NCBI RefSeq assembly: GCF_000717655.1
Contig: NZ_JNZY01000011.1
Location: 124,001-188,000 of the forward strand
Direction: 5' to 3'
Source: Streptomyces katrae
Lineage (GTDB): Bacteria; Actinomycetota; Actinomycetes; Streptomycetales; Streptomycetaceae
Length of the DNA stretch: 64,000 bases
Shown here: piece after piece, positions 33,359 through 41,597 of the stretch
Layout of the letters: the number at the start of each line of letters is the position of its first letter
Numbering within the stretch: the first letter of the stretch is position 1
Notes under the pieces: generated by a model
Seen by the model: only the letters and a program-made list of their open reading frames with translations
Told to the model about the DNA's origin: nothing
The model's database searches: none
Made by a program: the position numbers and the translations under genes

Positions 33359-34033
33359 CTACCTGGTCCGCAGCACGCAGTCCCCGCAGAGTCCGCCGCC
33401 CGGCACCTGGTAGTAGAGGCAGCAGCTGCGCCGTACGAAAGCCACCCCGAGCCCCTCTTCGTGAATGAAGGTGCCGGTCCCGCCGAGCGCCCCGCCCCCG
33501 GCCAGCAGCTCCGCGGCCAAGGACACCGCCGGGCCGCCCGGAACCCGGTCGATCAGCACCCGCAGCGCCCCGACCAGCCCCGACGCGGCGTTGCCGCGCA
33601 GCACCTTCGGTGACACCCCGTACCGCTCCCGCAGGCGCGCGTCCAGGACCCCGAGGTTGCCGAGCACGCTGTCCCCGAGCAAGTCGGCCGGCAGCGCCCC
33701 CGCACCGGGCTCGGGCAGCCACAGTTCCAGCGACGCCGCCGCGGGCAGCCGCCACCACACCCGGTCGACCCCCAGGTCGGGGATCCGCCCGCCCAGCGCG
33801 GCGCAGCCCAGCCCGAGCGACCACAGCCGCGAGGCGATCCCGAACTGCGCGGTCGACGCCGCGACCCGGCCGGGGCCGCTCCGGATCCGCCGCCCCACCT
33901 CGGCGACGTACGGCTCGAGTCGTGCCCCGTACAGCTCGCCGAGCGGCCGGAAGCCGTCCCCGGGCGGCTCCTTCCCGTACGGCACGGCGAAGAAGGGCCC
34001 GACGGCGGCCAGCCGGCGCAGTACGTCCTCCAC
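33359..34033 (-). CDS. FhuF-like (2Fe-2S) protein, probable ferric-siderophore reductase
   Basis: A 224-residue cytoplasmic protein. The C-terminus carries the cluster motif CC-x10-C-x2-C (RRSCCLYYQ then LCGDC), characteristic of FhuF-type ferric iron reductases. The upstream half matches the FhuF/IucA-like substrate domain (SRLWSLGLGCAALGG, LGNLGVLDARLRERYG). It would release iron from siderophores by reduction. A GTG at 34033 is the likely start, preceded by GGAG. No siderophore transport genes are adjacent. Confidence 0.85.
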   Translation of the reverse strand: MEDVLRRLAAVGPFFAVPYGKEPPGDGFRPLGELYGARLEPYVAEVGRRIRSGPGRVAASTAQFGIASRLWSLGLGCAALGGRIPDLGVDRVWWRLPAAASLELWLPEPGAGALPADLLGDSVLGNLGVLDARLRERYGVSPKVLRGNAASGLVGALRVLIDRVPGGPAVSLAAELLAGGGALGGTGTFIHEEGLGVAFVRRSCCLYYQVPGGGLCGDCVLRTR

Positions 34034-34040
34034 CTCAGGC

Positions 34041-34069
34041 TCCGTATCCGTATCCGTATCCGTATCCGT
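34041..34069. repeat. Tandem hexamers TCCGTA x4.8
   Basis: Four perfect TCCGTA units plus TCCGT lie 8 bp upstream of the FhuF-like start. Such a hexamer tract between a start codon and its promoter could change spacing by slippage in whole 6-bp steps. Confidence 0.9.
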
Positions 34070-34071
34070 TC

Positions 34072-34093
34072 CCGGCTCCCGTGCGGGAACCGG
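34072..34093. terminator. Hairpin between the SIS and FhuF-like genes
   Basis: CCGGCTCCCG (34072-34081) pairs with CGGGAACCGG (34084-34093) with one mismatch around two bases. It sits just after the SIS gene stop and may end that transcript. Confidence 0.45.
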
Positions 34094-34111
34094 TGCGGCC
34101 CCATGATCTCA

Positions 34112-35191
34112 TCAGGGGCCCGCGGCCCGGGAGCCGTCGCTCGCCGGGCCGCGGGCGGCCACGGCCAACCGGGACCTGTCGAGGCCGCCTTCCTTCGTGT
34201 CGTCGTTGGCGAAGACGAACGACTCGATCGGCACGCCCCGTTCGGCGCTGAGCCGGGCCACCAGCTCCTGCAGGACCACCGTCTCCAGCACCACGCGCAC
34301 GGCGTCCGGGACCTCGGGAAGGCGGATCACCGACAGGCTGTCCGCCGGCTCGACCCGGGCCGTCGTCAGCAGCAGCGTGAGGTGCCCGGCGCCGGCCAGC
34401 GAGCGGGCCAGCTCGATCTCGCGGCCGTCGCCGAACACCAGGTGGAGGGTGTTGCCCGCCGACTCCATCTCCCCGTGCAGGTAGTTGCGGGTCGCCGAGG
34501 CGGCCGCGGTCATCCGGACCACCTCGCGCAGCAGCAGCGCACCCTCCTCCGCCGAGGCGCACGAGGCCCCGGCCGCCACCGTGTCGGAGGCGATGCAGCG
34601 GGCGCCGCGCTCGCGCAGGCCCGCGACCACCTCGGCGGCCTGCCGGTGGACCGCGGCGGTCTGCTCGGCGATGCCGCCCCAGGGATCCTGCGCGCGGCCC
34701 GCGATGGCCCCGGCGATCAGGTCGAGGGCGACGACCGTCCCGGTGTAGCCGATGGTCGAGGCGTACGAGTCGGGCTCGTTGCCGAGGCCCACGGTCACGC
34801 CGGCGAGCTCGCCGAGCCGCGACGGTAAGACGTTGAGCAGCGCTGCCCTCGTGACGCCGGGGGCGGCGGACCGGCAGGCGGCGACGGTCTCGCTGCTGCG
34901 GCCGCCCTGGGAGACGGCGATCAGGCAGTCCGTGTCGAAGCCGGCGGTGCCGCTCTCGATCTCGCTGGACAGGACGCGCTGGGTGACGAACCCGGCCTTC
35001 CGCAACTGCTGTACGGGGACGGCGAGGGCGGCGTACGAGGCGCCCATGCCGGTGAACAGGGGGCGCCGGGCGGCGCGCAGCGCGGCGCGCTCCGGGGACG
35101 CCAGCTGGCTGCGGACGCGGTCGGCGATCCGGGCGAGGGCGGCGCCCTGGCCGACCTGGCCCTCGAGGAACGTGATGCGGGATCCGGACAT
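34112..35191 (-). CDS. SIS-domain protein (GlmS isomerase-domain-like)
   Basis: A 359-residue protein with two sugar-isomerase (SIS) domains, as in the C-terminal half of glucosamine-6-phosphate synthase. The first has FTGMGASYAALAVP and DTDCLIAVSQGGRSSETV, the phosphate loop; the second has NYLHGEMESAGNT. It lacks the glutamine amidotransferase domain, so it is more likely a sugar-phosphate isomerase, deaminase or regulator. The ATG at 35191 is chosen from the family start (MSGSRITFLEGQ); the ribosome site is weak. Confidence 0.85.
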   Translation of the reverse strand: MSGSRITFLEGQVGQGAALARIADRVRSQLASPERAALRAARRPLFTGMGASYAALAVPVQQLRKAGFVTQRVLSSEIESGTAGFDTDCLIAVSQGGRSSETVAACRSAAPGVTRAALLNVLPSRLGELAGVTVGLGNEPDSYASTIGYTGTVVALDLIAGAIAGRAQDPWGGIAEQTAAVHRQAAEVVAGLRERGARCIASDTVAAGASCASAEEGALLLREVVRMTAAASATRNYLHGEMESAGNTLHLVFGDGREIELARSLAGAGHLTLLLTTARVEPADSLSVIRLPEVPDAVRVVLETVVLQELVARLSAERGVPIESFVFANDDTKEGGLDRSRLAVAARGPASDGSRAAGP

Positions 35192-35461
35192 GGTGGGGGG
35201 TGTCTCGTCTTTCCGTGAAGCGCTGTGCGGGAACGGTGTGTTGGGGACGGTAGGGGGCAGGCGGCGGCATCGGGCGCCGTCGGCCGCGCCCCGCGCGCGC
35301 TCCCGGTCCGCGGTCGCCGGGTCGAACCTCACGAACGCCCAGCGGAAGAGCACGCGGGCCGCCGGAGCGCAGGCGCGGCCCGCTGCGAGGAAGCCAGGGT
35401 TGCCGACGCCCCGGAAGTTGACGACCGTCCCGAGCGACGGCCGCCACCGGGGCTCCGCCAC
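35192..35461 (-). other. Coding-like stretch between SIS and MFS genes, unrecognised
   Basis: The frame of the SIS gene continues open upstream for about 90 codons. The first 65 codons have almost exclusively G or C in the third position (for example RPSLGTVVNFRGVGNPGFLAA, VLFRWAFVRFDPATADRERA). This could be an N-terminal extension, a small gene translated separately, or a remnant. The rest of the 319-bp gap shows no other feature beyond short direct repeats near 35450-35480. Confidence 0.3.
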
Positions 35462-35510
35462 CGAGCTCCGCCACCGGGGCGGTTGCGTCCGTCGCCGCGG
35501 TGCCCCGCGG

Positions 35511-36752
35511 CTACTGCGCCCCGACGACGGCCGCCGCGGGCGCGGTTCCCCGGTGAACCGCCCCGGCCCGGCGGACCGCCGGGCCCATCGCGTACGAGGC
35601 CGCCAGCAGGACCGCGCCGAGCAGGAGCCAGCCGGGGATCCCCCAGAGCAGGAGCAGGGAGGTCAGCACCAGCGGCCCCAGGGTCCGCGCGACCGGTACC
35701 CCGGTCCCGAAGAAGCCCTGGTACTGGCCGATCCGCTCGGCCGGGGCCAGCGAGAAGCCGATCTGCCAGGACCCGGCGGACTGCCGCATCTCGGCGTCCA
35801 CCTGGAGCACCGCCCCCGCGACGAGCAGCGCCGCGGCCGCCCAGCCGGCCCGGGGCAGCGCCGAGAGGGCGAACACCGCGCAGGAGGCGGCCATGACCAG
35901 ACCGGACACCCGGACCGCCCGGCGCGCGCTGTCCAGGTCGGTCACGGGCCGCGCCGTCCGCACCTGGAACAGCATCACGGCGACGGTGTTGACCACGAAC
36001 AGTGCCGACACCAGCCAGCCGGGGGCGCTGGTGCGCTCCACGATCCACAGCGGGATCGCAAGGCTCAGCAGCGGCATCCGCAGCAGCAGGATCGCGTTCA
36101 GCAGCGTGACCAGCGCGTACGGCCGGTCGCGGAGCACCGCCAGCCGCGGCTCCCCCGCCGCCCGCTGCGGTACCGGGGCCACCGCGGGCAGCCGCAGCAG
36201 TACGCCGGCGCAGAGAAGGAAGCTCAGCGCGTCGAGGACGAACACCGCGAGGTGGGCCCGCTCGGTGCCGGCGCCCAGGGCGAGCCCGCCGAGCGCGGCG
36301 CCCAGCGCCAGGCCGGCGTTCAGCACGGACTGGAGGTGGGCCAGGACCCCGGTCCGCTCCTGCGGGTTCACGAGCCCCGCGAGCAGTGCCTGCCGGGCGG
36401 CCGCCAGTCCGCACTGGGCGGTGGCGTAGACGACGACGGCGAGCAGGAAGGCCGCGAAGGAGCGGATGAACAGGAACGAGGACACGGAGGCAGCGGTGGC
36501 CAGCGCCAGCAGCACGGAGGTGCCGCGCGGGCCGCGGCGGTCGGCGAGGGCGCCCAGCGGAACGCCCGCGACCGAGCCGATCGCCCACGCGAGCGTCAGC
36601 CCGAGGCCGATCTGGGCCGGCGAAAGACCGACCACCCGGGTGAAGTACAGGACCGAACACACGTAGTAGGCGCCGTCTCCGACGGAATTGCTCAGCTGGG
36701 CGGCGGCCAGTCGGCGCGGCGCCCCCGGCGGGGGCAGGATCCGTATCGTCAC
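35511..36752 (-). CDS. MFS transporter (12-helix)
   Basis: A 413-residue major-facilitator permease. The loop 2-3 motif LGALADRRGPRG is present (about residue 70), and hydrophobic helices alternate through to LLLGAVLLAASYA. An unusual acidic/Gln segment (VDAEMRQSAGSWQIGFSLAP) lies in the second half. Drug or metabolite export is usual for this type, but the substrate is unknown. The GTG at 36752 sits directly behind an inverted repeat that may be an operator. Confidence 0.9.
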   Translation of the reverse strand: MTIRILPPPGAPRRLAAAQLSNSVGDGAYYVCSVLYFTRVVGLSPAQIGLGLTLAWAIGSVAGVPLGALADRRGPRGTSVLLALATAASVSSFLFIRSFAAFLLAVVVYATAQCGLAAARQALLAGLVNPQERTGVLAHLQSVLNAGLALGAALGGLALGAGTERAHLAVFVLDALSFLLCAGVLLRLPAVAPVPQRAAGEPRLAVLRDRPYALVTLLNAILLLRMPLLSLAIPLWIVERTSAPGWLVSALFVVNTVAVMLFQVRTARPVTDLDSARRAVRVSGLVMAASCAVFALSALPRAGWAAAALLVAGAVLQVDAEMRQSAGSWQIGFSLAPAERIGQYQGFFGTGVPVARTLGPLVLTSLLLLWGIPGWLLLGAVLLAASYAMGPAVRRAGAVHRGTAPAAAVVGAQ

Positions 36753-36758
36753 CTGCCC

Positions 36759-36795
36759 ATTGGACCAGCCGGATGGCCCAATGGATCGGTCCAAT
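36759..36795. promoter_or_regulatory. Inverted repeat ATTGGACC...GGTCCAAT before the MFS gene
   Basis: Perfect 8-bp arms (36759-36766, 36788-36795) lie 7 bp upstream of the GTG start, with additional CCCAT/CCAATGG half-sites between. The position fits an operator over a leaderless or near-leaderless promoter. No regulator gene is adjacent. Confidence 0.5.
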
Positions 36796-37297
36796 TCCAA
36801 CTCTGCTTGCCGGGCCACTTCACGCGGGCCGCCAAGCCCCGCCCGGCACCGCCCCGGCCCCCGCCCCGGGACACGTCACCGACGGCCGTCCGTTCGATGT
36901 CCGGGCGGTCGGGGAAGGGCCCGAGATCATCCGCCGGGCGTACGGTTGCGGCCTTCCGCGGGCGCGTCCGGAGACCCTTACATCCTCGCAGGTCAGACGC
37001 TGTTTGCGCGACAGTCGAGGGCCCTGTGGGCCGCCGTCCGGGGGGCTCTCGCCGGGTGGTGGAACGGATGTCCGCGGATCAGGATTACCGGTGCTCCGGA
37101 CCGGGGACCGAAGTCATCGAAAAAGATGGCCGCGACGTTGCCATTTTGGGGGTTCATGAGAGGAGATTTAGGGGCTACATTGAGCCACTCGCGTTCACCT
37201 GACAGCCCGTTGCCTTTCACTCGTGTTTTGCACGGGGGGCGACGTCAGGAGCGCACACTGTGCAACCACCCCACCGCCCAGAAGGACCGAAGGCTCC
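36796..37297. other. About 500-bp gene-poor interval
   Basis: No coding frame with consistent codon bias is seen on either strand. The only structure is a small inverted repeat AAAAGATGGC / GCCATTTT at 37121-37147 in a locally A+T-richer patch, which probably belongs to the promoter region of the acetyltransferase gene. Confidence 0.5.
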
Positions 37298-37984
37298 GTG
37301 CCCGTACCCGTACTCCTCGCCGGCCGCACCGTGCGGCTCGAGCCCCTCGCCCCCCACCACACCGAGGCCTTGGCCGTGGCCGGGGCCGAGGATCGTACGA
37401 CTTACGCCTTCACCCCCGTACCCCATGGGGTGCAGGCGTCCCACGAGTACATCGACCGCGCCCTCGCAGATCAGGCGGCGGGTCGATCGCTCCCCTTCGC
37501 GGTGGTCAGAGCCACCGACGGCCGGGTCGTCGGTTCGACCCGGTTCCTGGAACTCGACTACTGGCAGGGACCGCTGGTGTGGCCCGCGGTGCCGGGCGTC
37601 CCGTTCGGTGATCCGGCGACGGCGATCCCCGATGCCGCCGAGATCGGGAATACCTGGCTGTCCCCGGGCGCCCAGGGGACGGGCATCAACACCGAGGCGA
37701 AGCTGCTCATGCTCCGCCATGCCTTCGAGACCTGGGGCGTCCGCCGCATCTCGCTGCGCGCCGACGCCCGCAACGGACGCTCGCGCGCGGCGATGGAGCG
37801 GCTCGGGTTCACCTGCGAAGGGGTCCGCCGGGCCCATTCCAGGGGGCTCGACGGGGCCGTGCGCAGTACCGCCTTCTACTCGATCCTCGACGAGGAGTGG
37901 CCGGCCGTGCGGTCGATCATCGAGCTGAGGCTGTCCGCGGGGGCTCAGCGCAAGCGGAGGCGCAAGACGCTGGTCCCGGCGTAA
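37298..37984 (+). CDS. GNAT-family N-acetyltransferase (RimJ/RimL type)
   Basis: A 228-residue acetyl-CoA-dependent transferase. It begins LLAGRTVRLEPLAPHH, typical of RimJ-like members. The acetyl-CoA site (usually Q/R-x-x-G-x-G/A) is seen in LSPGAQGTGINTEAK, followed by SLRADARNGRSRAAMERLGF, the Asn-containing beta-5/alpha-4 signature. A GTG start at 37298 follows GAAGG. The acceptor, whether protein N-terminus or small molecule, is unknown. Confidence 0.88.
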   Translation: MPVPVLLAGRTVRLEPLAPHHTEALAVAGAEDRTTYAFTPVPHGVQASHEYIDRALADQAAGRSLPFAVVRATDGRVVGSTRFLELDYWQGPLVWPAVPGVPFGDPATAIPDAAEIGNTWLSPGAQGTGINTEAKLLMLRHAFETWGVRRISLRADARNGRSRAAMERLGFTCEGVRRAHSRGLDGAVRSTAFYSILDEEWPAVRSIIELRLSAGAQRKRRRKTLVPA

Positions 37985-38067
37985 CGGTCCTGCATTCGGC
38001 GCAACGGTCCTGCACATCGGCCCGGCGGTTCCGGCAGCGGCCCCCGCCCCGTTCCTTCCTCCCGGCG

Positions 38068-39096
38068 TCAGCCGAGGAAGGCCGGGGCGAGGGCCGAGGT
38101 CATCAGCGGGGTGGGAGCGCCGCTGCCGTCGGCCGGTACGGCGTACAGGTCGGCGCCGAAGTCGCCGGGCAGGGAGTAGACGACCGTCTTGTCGTCCCTC
38201 CACACCACCTGGTCGTCCACGCTGCGCTCCTCGGCGAGCGGGGTCTCCTGCATCGAGGCCAGATCCAGGGCGTACAGCCGCCAGGGGGCGTCGGGCGACA
38301 GGCCGGGCACCCGCTTCTTGAACACGAGCCGGGTCCCGTCGGGCGACAGCGACGGACATTCCAGGTTCTCGCGGAGGGTGGTCACGGTGCGTTCGACGAG
38401 GTCACCCCGGACCAGGTAGGTCTGGCCGCCGGTGGCGAGCGTCGCGTAGAAGGTCCGCTCGTCGGCGGCGAAGGTCACGCCCCAGAAGTTGACGTCGGCG
38501 TTGCGGTACGCCTTGCCGTCCTTGCGGACCGCGAAGTCCTCCAGCGAGGCCTCGAGCTTGCCGGTGCGCAGGTCGAGCAGCGAGGTGCGGGTGGAGAAGT
38601 CCGTCCCGGCGTACGAGTCCCCGCCGACGAAGACCGTCCAGGCGACGAGGTGCCCGCCGGGCGAAACCCGGGCGCGGGTGGGTATGCCGGCCAGCGGGTG
38701 TGCCGAGACCTCCTCGAGGCGGGCATCGAGGACGACGGCCCGGTAGCTCTCCTGGACCCCGCCCTTGTCGGCCCGGAGGCAGATCCCGGTGCCCGCCGCC
38801 GCATGGAAACGCAGGCAGCTCACGCCGGAGGCGGTACGCGGGCCCTGGGGCGCGGCGACGGGGACGGTGGCGAGCTCGTCGCGGTGCGGGCCCCACGCCA
38901 TGTTCCGGAACACGATCCGCCGCTCGGCCCCGCCCGGGGCCAGGGACACCTCGCCCCGGCTGATCTGCGGGCCGCCCGCCCGGGTCTGGTTCTTCTCCTC
39001 GGCCCGCGAGGAGGCCCGTACGACGGCGAGCACCCCCACCGCGGCGAGCAGTACGACGGCGGAGACGAGGATCAGGATCCGGCGTTGGAGGGTCAT
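38068..39096 (-). CDS. Membrane-anchored TolB-like beta-propeller protein
   Basis: A 342-residue protein with one N-terminal membrane helix (about 7-27) and no lipobox, followed by an extracytoplasmic domain with WD40/TolB-like blades: RVSPGGHLVAWTVF, VTFAADERTFYATLA, SLSPDGTRLVFKKR and VVWRDDKTVVYSLPG. It ends the operon whose upstream members are an MFS transporter and a secreted phosphatase-like protein. It likely serves in binding or scaffolding; no catalytic motif is visible. Confidence 0.8.
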   Translation of the reverse strand: MTLQRRILILVSAVVLLAAVGVLAVVRASSRAEEKNQTRAGGPQISRGEVSLAPGGAERRIVFRNMAWGPHRDELATVPVAAPQGPRTASGVSCLRFHAAAGTGICLRADKGGVQESYRAVVLDARLEEVSAHPLAGIPTRARVSPGGHLVAWTVFVGGDSYAGTDFSTRTSLLDLRTGKLEASLEDFAVRKDGKAYRNADVNFWGVTFAADERTFYATLATGGQTYLVRGDLVERTVTTLRENLECPSLSPDGTRLVFKKRVPGLSPDAPWRLYALDLASMQETPLAEERSVDDQVVWRDDKTVVYSLPGDFGADLYAVPADGSGAPTPLMTSALAPAFLG

Positions 39097-39144
39097 GGGG
39101 GCCTTTCGGGGATGTGGGAGAACTTCGGAGGCGGCTGAGGGGGC

Positions 39145-40455
39145 TCAGCCGGCCCGCGCCTCGGCGGCGGACTCGGCGGCCGTCGCGTCCGCCGGCCGGA
39201 GCCAGGCGCAGGCGCCGGCCGCGGCCGCCAGCAGCACGCCCGCGACCGCGAGGGCCGGGCGCGGGCCCCAGACGGTCCAGGCGGCGCCGAATCCCAGCGA
39301 GGCGGCGAACCGGGCGAGGGCCTGGCCGGTCTGGACGAGGGCGAGGCCGCCGCCGCGGTGCTCCTCGGGCACGGCTCCGGCGGCCGCGGCCATCAGGACG
39401 CCGTCGGTGGCCGCGTAGAAGCCGCCGTGCAGCAGGAGCACGGCGTACGGCAGGACCATGCCGTAGGCGTGGCCCGCGCCGCCCGCCAGCAGGAGTCCGT
39501 ACGCGAAGAGCAGCGCGAGGTGGCCGCCGAGGAAGACGCGCCAACGGCCGATCCGGTCGGCGAGCCGGCCGAGCGGCAGCGCGAGCAGGAAGAACGCGGC
39601 GGCGGTGCCCAGCGGCAGCAGCGCGAACCAGCGGTCGGCGATCCCGGTGGCGCGCTGGAGCAGCAGGAATGCGAAGGCGTCGCTGACGGTGCACAGCCCG
39701 AGCAGCAGCGCGCACAGGGTGATCCGGCGCAGGTCCCGGCGGCCCAGCAGCCCGAGGGCGGCGCGCAGTGAGACGGGCTCCGCGCCGGGGGCGGGCCCGG
39801 TGCGGCGGCCGGGGACGAAGAGGACGAGGACGAGCACGCCGAGGGCGGCGACGCAGGCGCTGACCGTGAAGACGGCGTCGTAGCCGTCGGCGGCGCCGCG
39901 CAGGATCAGGAAGGCGAGGATCGGACCGATCAGCGCGCCGGCGGTGTCCATCGCCCGGTGGACCCCGAAGGCCCGGCCGCGGTCCTCGGGGGCGGCGGCC
40001 AGGGAGATCAGCGCGTCGCGCGGGGCGGTGCGCAGGCCCTTGCCGGTGCGGTCGAGGGCGAGCACCGCGCCGATGGCGGGCAGGGTGTGGGCGAGCAGCA
40101 GCAGCGGTTTGCACAGGGCCGACAGGCCGTAACCGAGGCCGGCGAGGGCCTTGTGGCGGCCGAAGCGGTCGCCGAGGTGGCCTCCGGTGAGCCGGACCAG
40201 CGCGCTGATGCCGTTGTAGAGCCCGTCGAGCAGCCCGAAGCCGAGCGGGGAGAGGCCGAGGCCTGCGACGAGGTAGAGGGGGAGCACGGCCGTGACCATC
40301 TCGGAGGAGACGTCGGTGATCAGGCTGACCGTGCCGAGGGCGAGCACCGTGGGGGCGAGCGCGGCCCGCCGCCCCCGGGTGGTGCCCGGGGCGGCGGCCT
40401 GCGGCTCGGGGGTCACGGCGGGCGCGGGCGTACCGCGACTGTCCGCAACGTACAT
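39145..40455 (-). CDS. MFS transporter
   Basis: A 436-residue permease with a roughly 28-residue cytoplasmic lead. Motif A appears as GGHLGDRFGRHKA and again as LGRLADRIGRW. TDVSSEMVTAVLPLYL near residue 50 resembles a subgroup often found beside secreted or membrane enzymes. Two bases separate it from the phosphatase stop, and 48 bp from the propeller gene, giving a three-gene operon. Substrate unknown. Confidence 0.9.
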   Translation of the reverse strand: MYVADSRGTPAPAVTPEPQAAAPGTTRGRRAALAPTVLALGTVSLITDVSSEMVTAVLPLYLVAGLGLSPLGFGLLDGLYNGISALVRLTGGHLGDRFGRHKALAGLGYGLSALCKPLLLLAHTLPAIGAVLALDRTGKGLRTAPRDALISLAAAPEDRGRAFGVHRAMDTAGALIGPILAFLILRGAADGYDAVFTVSACVAALGVLVLVLFVPGRRTGPAPGAEPVSLRAALGLLGRRDLRRITLCALLLGLCTVSDAFAFLLLQRATGIADRWFALLPLGTAAAFFLLALPLGRLADRIGRWRVFLGGHLALLFAYGLLLAGGAGHAYGMVLPYAVLLLHGGFYAATDGVLMAAAAGAVPEEHRGGGLALVQTGQALARFAASLGFGAAWTVWGPRPALAVAGVLLAAAAGACAWLRPADATAAESAAEARAG

Positions 40456-40457
40456 GC

Positions 40458-41348
40458 TCAGGAAGCCCAGATACCCGTGATGTCCTTGGCGGTGGCCGCG
40501 TTCCCCGCGTGGGTGGTCAGGCCGGCCAGGCCTTCCAGGGTGCGCAGCATGTCGTAGTGGTTGTACGTGGTGCCCGACGTGCTGCCGGGGGTGACGGGCT
40601 GGCCGTAGAGGACGGTCGGGATCTTGTTGCCGGCGAGCCGGTTGTCCTCGTCGAAGGTGACGACGAGCAGGCTGTTGTGGGTCTTGGCCCAGTCCGCGTA
40701 GGCCTTGAGGTTGTTCTTGAGCCAGGTGTCGCCGGTGCCGACGGAGCAGTCGTGCATGTCGTTGCACAGGTTCGGGACGACGAAGGACACCTTGGGGAGG
40801 GTGGTGTGGTCCGTCGGGAACTGGGTCATGGTCTTGGCCGTGCTGGTGGGCACGTTGGAGAAGGCGAACCAGGGGTTGTGCTTGCGGGCGTACTTGCCGC
40901 TGCTGCACGTCGTGGAGCCCTGGCTGGGGAGGGTCTCGTTGTAGCTGGCCCAGGTCTTGCCGGCGGCCAGCAGCTCGGAGGCCAGGTTGGGCGCGGAGCT
41001 GAAGCCCGGCGTGTAGCAGCTGTCGCCGGTGACACCTTGGTGGGAGCCGGAGAACAGCTGGAGGTAGTTGGGCTGGCTGGGGTGGGTGATGCCGTACGAC
41101 TGCGTGAGGTTGGCGCCACCGCTCTTGAGGGAGTTGATGTACGGGGCGCTGGAGCTGCCGATGACCTGGCTGTAGGCGTGGTTCTCGAAGACCACGACGA
41201 CGACGTGGTCGGGGGCCGGCAGTCCGGCCGCGTGCGCGGGCTGGGCGGAGCCGATGCCGGCCCACAGGGCGGTACCGGCGGCGGTGAGGCCGAAGGCGGT
41301 GGCGAGGGCGGTCTTGCGGCGGGACCGTGATGAGGGCATGCCAAACAC
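40458..41348 (-). CDS. Secreted phosphoesterase-family acid phosphatase
   Basis: A 296-residue exported enzyme of the phosphoesterase (AcpA/phospholipase C-like, alkaline-phosphatase fold) superfamily. An RSRRKTAL signal ends at AHAA. Metal-site residues appear in VVVVVFENHAYSQV, SYGITHPSQPNYLQLFSGS and LLVVTFDEDN; NLCNDMHDCS supplies further conserved residues. It likely cleaves phosphomonoesters. A GTG at 41348 is used because GGAGG lies eight bases upstream. It is first in an operon with the MFS and propeller genes. Confidence 0.9.
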   Translation of the reverse strand: MFGMPSSRSRRKTALATAFGLTAAGTALWAGIGSAQPAHAAGLPAPDHVVVVVFENHAYSQVIGSSSAPYINSLKSGGANLTQSYGITHPSQPNYLQLFSGSHQGVTGDSCYTPGFSSAPNLASELLAAGKTWASYNETLPSQGSTTCSSGKYARKHNPWFAFSNVPTSTAKTMTQFPTDHTTLPKVSFVVPNLCNDMHDCSVGTGDTWLKNNLKAYADWAKTHNSLLVVTFDEDNRLAGNKIPTVLYGQPVTPGSTSGTTYNHYDMLRTLEGLAGLTTHAGNAATAKDITGIWAS

Positions 41349-41597
41349 GGAAAATACCTCCGGGCAGGGGGTTTTGGTGGCGGCGCGGACGCACCATACC
41401 CAGGGGCATGTGCATGGGCCAGGGACGTGCGGCGAACAGACCGGGAACTCCGGTGGCCTTCCGGGTGTTCGGCAACGACCAGCCCTCGGTCAACCCAAGA
41501 GCAGGGAAAAAGGGGAACCACGGAGCACGTAGGCTCATCCTTCGAACAGAAGAGACCACCCCCCGACGGGGCAGCACCAGCCGGAGAGCAACCGCAC

